NCBI GenBank assembly: GCA_024278955.1
Contig: JAJRSE010000051.1
Location: 1 to 64,000, forward strand
Direction of reading: 5' to 3'
DNA: 64,000 nucleotides
Source of the DNA: Planctomycetota bacterium
Lineage (GTDB): Bacteria > Planctomycetota > Planctomycetia > Pirellulales > Lacipirellulaceae
Shown here: in pieces, positions 59,116 to 64,000 of the stretch
Layout of the letters: each line of letters opens with the position of its first letter
Position numbering within the stretch: the first letter of the stretch is position 1
Made by a program: the position numbers and the translations under genes
The notes under the pieces: generated by a model
What the model was told of the DNA's origin: nothing
The model's database searches: none
Seen by the model: the letters and a program-made list of their open reading frames with translations, nothing else

Positions 59116-59213
59116 CCTCACATCAACAATCAACAATCAACAATCAAACATCCCACATCAACAATCAAACATCCCACATCCCACATCCCACATCAAACAT
59201 CCCACATCTCATA
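59116..59213. repeat. Heptanucleotide tandem array (14 units) forming one arm of a heptad hairpin
   Basis: cctcaca|tcaacaa|tcaacaa|tcaacaa|tcaaaca|tcccaca|tcaacaa|tcaaaca|tcccaca|tcccaca|tcccaca|tcaaaca|tcccaca|tctcata; complementary arm at 59058-59095. Confidence 0.95.
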
Positions 59214-59243
59214 TTCCCCGTTATTTCGACCTATACTTGCGCT

Positions 59244-60035
59244 ATGTCTAGCCCAACCGCGCAATCCGCAAAACCGGTCCCAACGGAACCGCGACATGCC
59301 TGGCCGATGCGGCTTTGGCTGGCGATGCCCGACTGGGTATTTCGCCTAGCAGGTGCGTCTTTCTTTTTTTCGTACGTTGTTTTGCGGGCCGAAAAATACT
59401 GGCTTCACGGTTTTTGGCAGCAGGGGCCTTTCTACAATTTCGCCAACGGCGATTCGGTTCACATGCCTTGGGTGCCGCTGCTGATTGATCTCACCTTTGT
59501 GCTGATCGCCCTCAGTTTTTGTTTTCGATTGCCACCGCGCCGGCGGACGGACAACGGTTGGATCGTCTCTTACACGTTGCTAACAGCCTATGCTCCGCTG
59601 CTCCCGCTTTGGCTTTTGCCGCTGCTCGGACTTGTGAGCGAGGACACCCAAAACGCTTACGGCCAGTTTTTGTATCGAAATCCTCTTACCTGGAACGAAG
59701 TGGCGATTGGGGCGACCTTGCTGACGATAGGCAATGCGATCGTCCTCTGGGGATACGCGGCCCTGAACCGCAGCTTTAGCATTATCCCCGAACCTCGACG
59801 ACTGAAAACCACAGGCCCCTACCGGTTTGTTCGCCATCCGGTTTACTTCGGCCAGTTTTTCTCGCTGGCTGGGTTTTGGCTTTTTTTCGCACAACTTCAT
59901 GTGGTTTGGATCGTTTTCTACTGCGTCTGTGTTGCGATGCAGCTCTATCGATCGAAGCTCGAAGATCGAATCCTCGCCGACGCATTCGGCGACGAGTGCC
60001 GAGAATGGCAAAAACGAACTTTCTGGTTTGTTTAA
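59244..60035 (+). CDS. Isoprenylcysteine carboxylmethyltransferase-like membrane protein
   Basis: 'EPRRLKTTGPYRFVRHPVYFGQFFSLAGFWLFF' and 'YRSKLEDRILADAFGDECREW' typical of ICMT/PEMT-like methyltransferases. Confidence 0.8.
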   Translation: MSSPTAQSAKPVPTEPRHAWPMRLWLAMPDWVFRLAGASFFFSYVVLRAEKYWLHGFWQQGPFYNFANGDSVHMPWVPLLIDLTFVLIALSFCFRLPPRRRTDNGWIVSYTLLTAYAPLLPLWLLPLLGLVSEDTQNAYGQFLYRNPLTWNEVAIGATLLTIGNAIVLWGYAALNRSFSIIPEPRRLKTTGPYRFVRHPVYFGQFFSLAGFWLFFAQLHVVWIVFYCVCVAMQLYRSKLEDRILADAFGDECREWQKRTFWFV

Positions 60036-60184
60036 TTCAAACTGTAGCGAACCCTTTCCCCCAATAGCCTGACCGCCACGCGGTCTGCGAAGCGTCCCGG
60101 AGGCAGGTGCGACTCTGGCTGTTGTGGGCTTTCTGCGATCTCAGCACCTAGCGTTCGCTAGGAATAGTTTGACATAATGGGGGC

Positions 60185-63100
60185 ATGTCGCCCCTTCAAC
60201 TCATATTCGCCAGCCTGTGGCACTATCGACGCATCCACCTTTCGGTCGCAGCAGGTGTGGCCGTGGCAACGGCAGTGATCACCGGTGCCTTGCTCGTGGG
60301 CAACTCCGTGCGTGGTAGCCTCCGCGACTTGGCTCTGGAACGACTAGGCCGCATCGACAGCGTACTGCTCGCCGAACAACCTTTTCGAGAAAACCTTGCC
60401 GACGAACTTGAGCTTGGCGAACCATTCCAAAAAGTCTCGCCGCTGCTGATGGCCTCGGGCAGCTTGTCCTCGGCAGGACGCCATGCAACGCAACTTGCGG
60501 TCTTCGGTTACGAACACTCGTTCTGGCAATTCGACACCGCGCCCCCCCCTGCCCCACTTGCAGGAAACCAATGTGCCATCACTCAGGCAATCGCCGACGA
60601 GCTTGGCGTTTCGCTTGGCGACCAGGTGTTGCTCCGCCTGCCGCTGCCAAGCAGCGTGCCGGCCGACAGTACGCTTGGCGAAAAGACCGATTCGACTACG
60701 TCCCAGCGTCTCAAAGTTACTGCCATCCTCCCGAGCCAAGGCTTAGCCCGCTTTAGCCTTCGTCCGAGCCAGCAGCTGCCGCGGAACGTCTTTGTTCCTC
60801 TGGCGACCTTGCAAAAAACGCTTCAGTTGAAGGGCCGGGTAAATTTGCTGGCGATTGGTGGCCCTGCTGCTGAAACAGCGGTCGCCGAAGAGGCGTTTGA
60901 GACTTTGCGGAAAAGCCTTTCGCCCGAGCTTGAAGATTTTGGTGTCATAGTCGACGAACCTGCGGGGTTCGACTACCTGCGTGTTACGGCCCAACGATTG
61001 GTCCTGCCGGCGGCGTTGGTCGAAGCCGTTTCGACCGCCTTTCCCGACGCCCAGGTTCAACCGGCAATCACTTATTTGGCTAACACGATTTCGCTAGGCG
61101 ATCGCAAGATTCCTTACTCGACCGTCACGGGTATCGATTCCCTCGCCAAGATCGGGCCTCTTACCGACGACCGCGGCAATCCGATTATTTTGGCCGACGA
61201 CGAAGTGGTGCTGAACGACTGGGCGGCCAACGACCTGGAGGCTCAGCTGGGCGATCTGATTACGATTACCTACTACGAACCCGAAACTACCCACGGCAAT
61301 CTGAAAGAAGCCCGTCCGCTTGAGCTGCGGTTGCGCGCGATCGTCCCGCTGTCGAGCGCCGATCAAAAAAGTACGCTCGCCGCTGACCCGCATCTTACGC
61401 CCGATCTCCCTGGCGTCACCGACCAAAGCTCAATCGGCGATTGGGATTTGCCTTTTGAATTGGTCGAAAAAGTTCGTGCGGTCGACGAAGATTACTGGGA
61501 CCAATATTCGACCACCCCAAAAGCATTTATTTCGCATCGCCTCGCGGCACGTCTCTGGCAAACTCGTTGGGGTACCGACAGCGTCCTTCGTATTCCTTCC
61601 GCGACTGGCGTAACCGCAGACAACCTACGCCGGCAAGTTCGCCCCAGCCCGGCCGATATGGGCATGACGTTGCTGCCCGTCAAACGACAAGGCCTGCGTG
61701 CCGCACGCGGGACGACGGCCTTCGAGGGCCTGTTTCTTGGGTTCAGCTTTTTTCTTATGGCCTCGGCAGTGATGCTTATCGCGTTGCTCGTTAAGCTTGG
61801 CATTGAATCTCGATGTTCCGAAATAGGACTGCTTTCGGCTGTGGGTTGGAATGTCGGCAAGCTCCGGCGACTGCTCCTCGGCGAAGCGGCAATCGTTGTG
61901 CTGTTGGGCACCCTTCTGGGCGTTGCTGGTGGCGTGGGCTATGCCCGACTGATGATTCATGGGCTGACGACTTGGTGGGTCGCGGCAACGGTCACGCCAT
62001 TTCTTTCGCTTCATCTCTCCAATTCGAGCCTCGGGTTGGGCGCAACAATCGGCATGATGGTTGCCCTGGGCACGGTTTGGTGGGCTCTTCGCAAACTCAT
62101 CCAACTCCCCACCCGGCAGCTTCTGAGCGGCGACACCACCGACCTCTCTGAGCTTCAAATCACCTCCCGGCGCCAACGTCGCTGGCTGCCTGCCGCACTC
62201 GTTTTATCCGCGTTGGCGATTGGCCTCTTGGCGATCACTCTTCAAGGCGAAGCCCAAGCGGGCGCCTTTTTTGGTAGCGGGGCGCTGGTCCTCGCCGGCC
62301 TACTCGTCGGACTTCGCCAAAAGCTCCGGCAGATCGCCACGACACCTCCCTCGCATCTTACGCTTGCAGGGCTCGCATCTCGCAATGCTCGGCGGAACCC
62401 GAGTCGCACCCTGCTCTCGGTTGGGCTCGCCGCAATGGCAAGCTTTCTGATTGTTGCCCTGAGCGCCTTTCGACTGGCCCCTTCCGAACAAGGCACCGGC
62501 GGCTTCGGGCTGATCGCCACCTGCGACCAGTCGCTGCATCTCGACCTTGGCTCGTCCGCGGGACGCGACTCGCTTGGTTTTAGCGACCGCGAAAACGACC
62601 TCCTCAGCAGTCTCTCGGTTTTTGGTTTTCGCATCCACGAGGGCGAGGACGCCAGTTGCCTGAATCTCTACCAAACTTCGCAACCGCGACTGATTGGCAT
62701 TCCTCAATCGTTTTACGGACAAAGCAAGTTTGGCTGGGCGGGAACCTCTAGCGAAGTACCTGAATCCGGCGATCCTTGGCAGCTTCTCGAACTTTCGCTT
62801 GGCGCGGACGAAAACAACCGACCAATCGTTCCGGTCGTGCTCGACAAAAATACCGCGGCTTACAGTCTGCATCTCGCAGGCGTTGGTGCTCAGTTCACGA
62901 TTCAAGACGCGGCAAATCAACCTATCACTCTCCAAATCGTGGGGCTCCTTTCTGGCAGCGTACTGCAAGGCAACGCGATGATTGGCGAATCTCAGCTGCT
63001 GCGACTCTTCCCCGAAACGTCGGGCCAACGGTTGTTCCTTCTGCAAACTACGAAGAGCAAGCTTTCCGAAGACGAGCTTTCTGCCCTCCTAGAGTCGCAA

Positions 63101-63550
63101 CTCGAAGATTACGGCTTCGATGCGGTTCTCACCACAAAACGCCTGGCCGGTTTCCTCGCAGTGCAGAACACGTATCTCTCGACGTTTCAATCGCTCGGAG
63201 CATTCGGTTTGCTGCTTGGCACCTTGGGGCTGGCCGTGGCTCAGCTGCGAAGCGTCTTGGAACGGCGCAGCGAATTGGCCTTGTTACGTAGCGTTGGGTT
63301 CCGCCGAAGCCGGCTAGCCCAGATGGTGATTAGTGAAAATATCGTCCTCCTTCTGGGCGGGCTTGGTATCGGCTGCGCTGCGGCGTTGGTCGCGGTACTG
63401 CCGCACTGGATTCTACAATCGGCCGAACCCCCTTGGGGAACTCTTGCCGTGCTTCTGCTGATAATCGCGGCAACCGGATTGGCCGCAGGCTGGCTAGCCG
63501 TCCGCAGGACCCTCCGCGCCCCTCTTCTTTCGGCCCTACGAGGCGACTAA
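60185..63550 (+). CDS. Large FtsX-like ABC transporter permease (1121 aa)
   Basis: N-term 'GALLVGNSVRGSLRDLALERLGRIDSVLLAEQPF'; two FtsX-like TM blocks; 'ERRSELALLRSVGFRRSRLAQMVISENIVLLLGGLGIG'. Confidence 0.88.
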   Translation: MSPLQLIFASLWHYRRIHLSVAAGVAVATAVITGALLVGNSVRGSLRDLALERLGRIDSVLLAEQPFRENLADELELGEPFQKVSPLLMASGSLSSAGRHATQLAVFGYEHSFWQFDTAPPPAPLAGNQCAITQAIADELGVSLGDQVLLRLPLPSSVPADSTLGEKTDSTTSQRLKVTAILPSQGLARFSLRPSQQLPRNVFVPLATLQKTLQLKGRVNLLAIGGPAAETAVAEEAFETLRKSLSPELEDFGVIVDEPAGFDYLRVTAQRLVLPAALVEAVSTAFPDAQVQPAITYLANTISLGDRKIPYSTVTGIDSLAKIGPLTDDRGNPIILADDEVVLNDWAANDLEAQLGDLITITYYEPETTHGNLKEARPLELRLRAIVPLSSADQKSTLAADPHLTPDLPGVTDQSSIGDWDLPFELVEKVRAVDEDYWDQYSTTPKAFISHRLAARLWQTRWGTDSVLRIPSATGVTADNLRRQVRPSPADMGMTLLPVKRQGLRAARGTTAFEGLFLGFSFFLMASAVMLIALLVKLGIESRCSEIGLLSAVGWNVGKLRRLLLGEAAIVVLLGTLLGVAGGVGYARLMIHGLTTWWVAATVTPFLSLHLSNSSLGLGATIGMMVALGTVWWALRKLIQLPTRQLLSGDTTDLSELQITSRRQRRWLPAALVLSALAIGLLAITLQGEAQAGAFFGSGALVLAGLLVGLRQKLRQIATTPPSHLTLAGLASRNARRNPSRTLLSVGLAAMASFLIVALSAFRLAPSEQGTGGFGLIATCDQSLHLDLGSSAGRDSLGFSDRENDLLSSLSVFGFRIHEGEDASCLNLYQTSQPRLIGIPQSFYGQSKFGWAGTSSEVPESGDPWQLLELSLGADENNRPIVPVVLDKNTAAYSLHLAGVGAQFTIQDAANQPITLQIVGLLSGSVLQGNAMIGESQLLRLFPETSGQRLFLLQTTKSKLSEDELSALLESQLEDYGFDAVLTTKRLAGFLAVQNTYLSTFQSLGAFGLLLGTLGLAVAQLRSVLERRSELALLRSVGFRRSRLAQMVISENIVLLLGGLGIGCAAALVAVLPHWILQSAEPPWGTLAVLLLIIAATGLAAGWLAVRRTLRAPLLSALRGD

Positions 63551-63619
63551 GAGGGATGTTTGATGTAGGATGTTCGATTGCTGATCTGAATCTCCCGCGT
63601 ATCCAACATCCAACATCTC

Positions 63620-64000
63620 ATGCGTAACCTCCTGCTGATCATCCTTTCGTTCGCCATCACAATCCTCGCTTGGGGTATTTATGGCCCGGTGCTGCATTGG
63701 GGGCAACACGAGATGTCGACCATTGGCCGTTTTGCCAGAATGCGTCCGTTTGTTTGTGTCGGCATGGCTTATTTTGCCATTGGCGTGGTGGTTCCTGCGA
63801 TTGTGCTGGTACTCAAAGGCGAATCGGGCCAATGGACGATGAAAGGAATCGTCTACAGCTTGGCTGGCGGAGCGCTCGGGGCGGTTGGCGCGTTGGGCAT
63901 CATCATGGCGTTCACTTTCGGTGGCAAACCGATGTTTGTTATGCCGTTGGTTTTTGGTGGGGCGCCGGTCGTGAATTCGTTTCTCACAATCACGATGGCC
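63620..64000 (+). CDS. Hypothetical multi-TM membrane protein (truncated by window end)
   Basis: ATG at 63620: 'MRNLLLIILSFAITILAWGIYGPVLHWGQHEMSTIGRFARMRPFVCVGMAYFAIGVVVPAIVLVL...' open to the window end. Confidence 0.7.
   Translation, partial: MRNLLLIILSFAITILAWGIYGPVLHWGQHEMSTIGRFARMRPFVCVGMAYFAIGVVVPAIVLVLKGESGQWTMKGIVYSLAGGALGAVGALGIIMAFTFGGKPMFVMPLVFGGAPVVNSFLTITMA

Noticed and set aside
59116-59213. Possible CRISPR-like array
   Set aside because: Units are only 7 nt with no spacers and no cas genes are present; it is a heptanucleotide tandem repeat.
1-64000. tRNA, rRNA, prophage, integrase or IS transposase genes
   Set aside because: I looked for cloverleaf-like and conserved rRNA segments and for transposase/integrase motifs and recognised none; a tRNAscan-SE/Infernal run would be needed to be certain.

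Overview
The 64 kb window looks like a chromosomal segment from a Planctomycetes-type bacterium (Pirellulales-like). Evidence for this is PEP-CTERM plus dockerin-type secreted proteins, a DUF1559 pseudopilin-like protein, an expanded SecA, and large intergenic gaps full of inverted repeats. No rRNA, tRNA, CRISPR array, prophage or intact transposase was recognised. The left part holds mostly housekeeping genes: purB, a Fur-family regulator, an FlgM-like protein, ispH, a prolyl oligopeptidase, a radical SAM/flavoprotein pair, an ABC-2 exporter, waaA and secA. From about 35.6 to 57.2 kb there is one long, mostly minus-strand respiratory supercluster: Rieske, split cytochrome b, a 1515-aa eight-CXXCH cytochrome with a PDZ-like domain, two cupredoxin-like proteins, a diheme cytochrome c, cox2/cox1/ctaA/ctaB/cox3/cox4, an ABC exporter, SCO1 and DUF420. 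The right end has purD, a methyltransferase-like membrane protein and a giant FtsX-type permease. The most unusual signals are: (1) at least eleven intergenic or gene-edge loci with a strict 7-nt period, usually as two complementary arms forming a long hairpin, with a different heptamer sequence at each locus; (2) a ~370-bp non-coding repeat present in two inverted copies 29 kb apart; (3) a ~150-bp MITE-like element with ~31-nt inverted ends and a solo end elsewhere; (4) a SecA with a small beta-barrel-like insertion and an apparently quadruplicated helical module; (5) a Rieske protein with a long N-terminal tail carrying three copies of an 'SVAEMIAAAR' motif; (6) a small HicA-like two-gene module. 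All family assignments come from reading motifs; no database search was possible.
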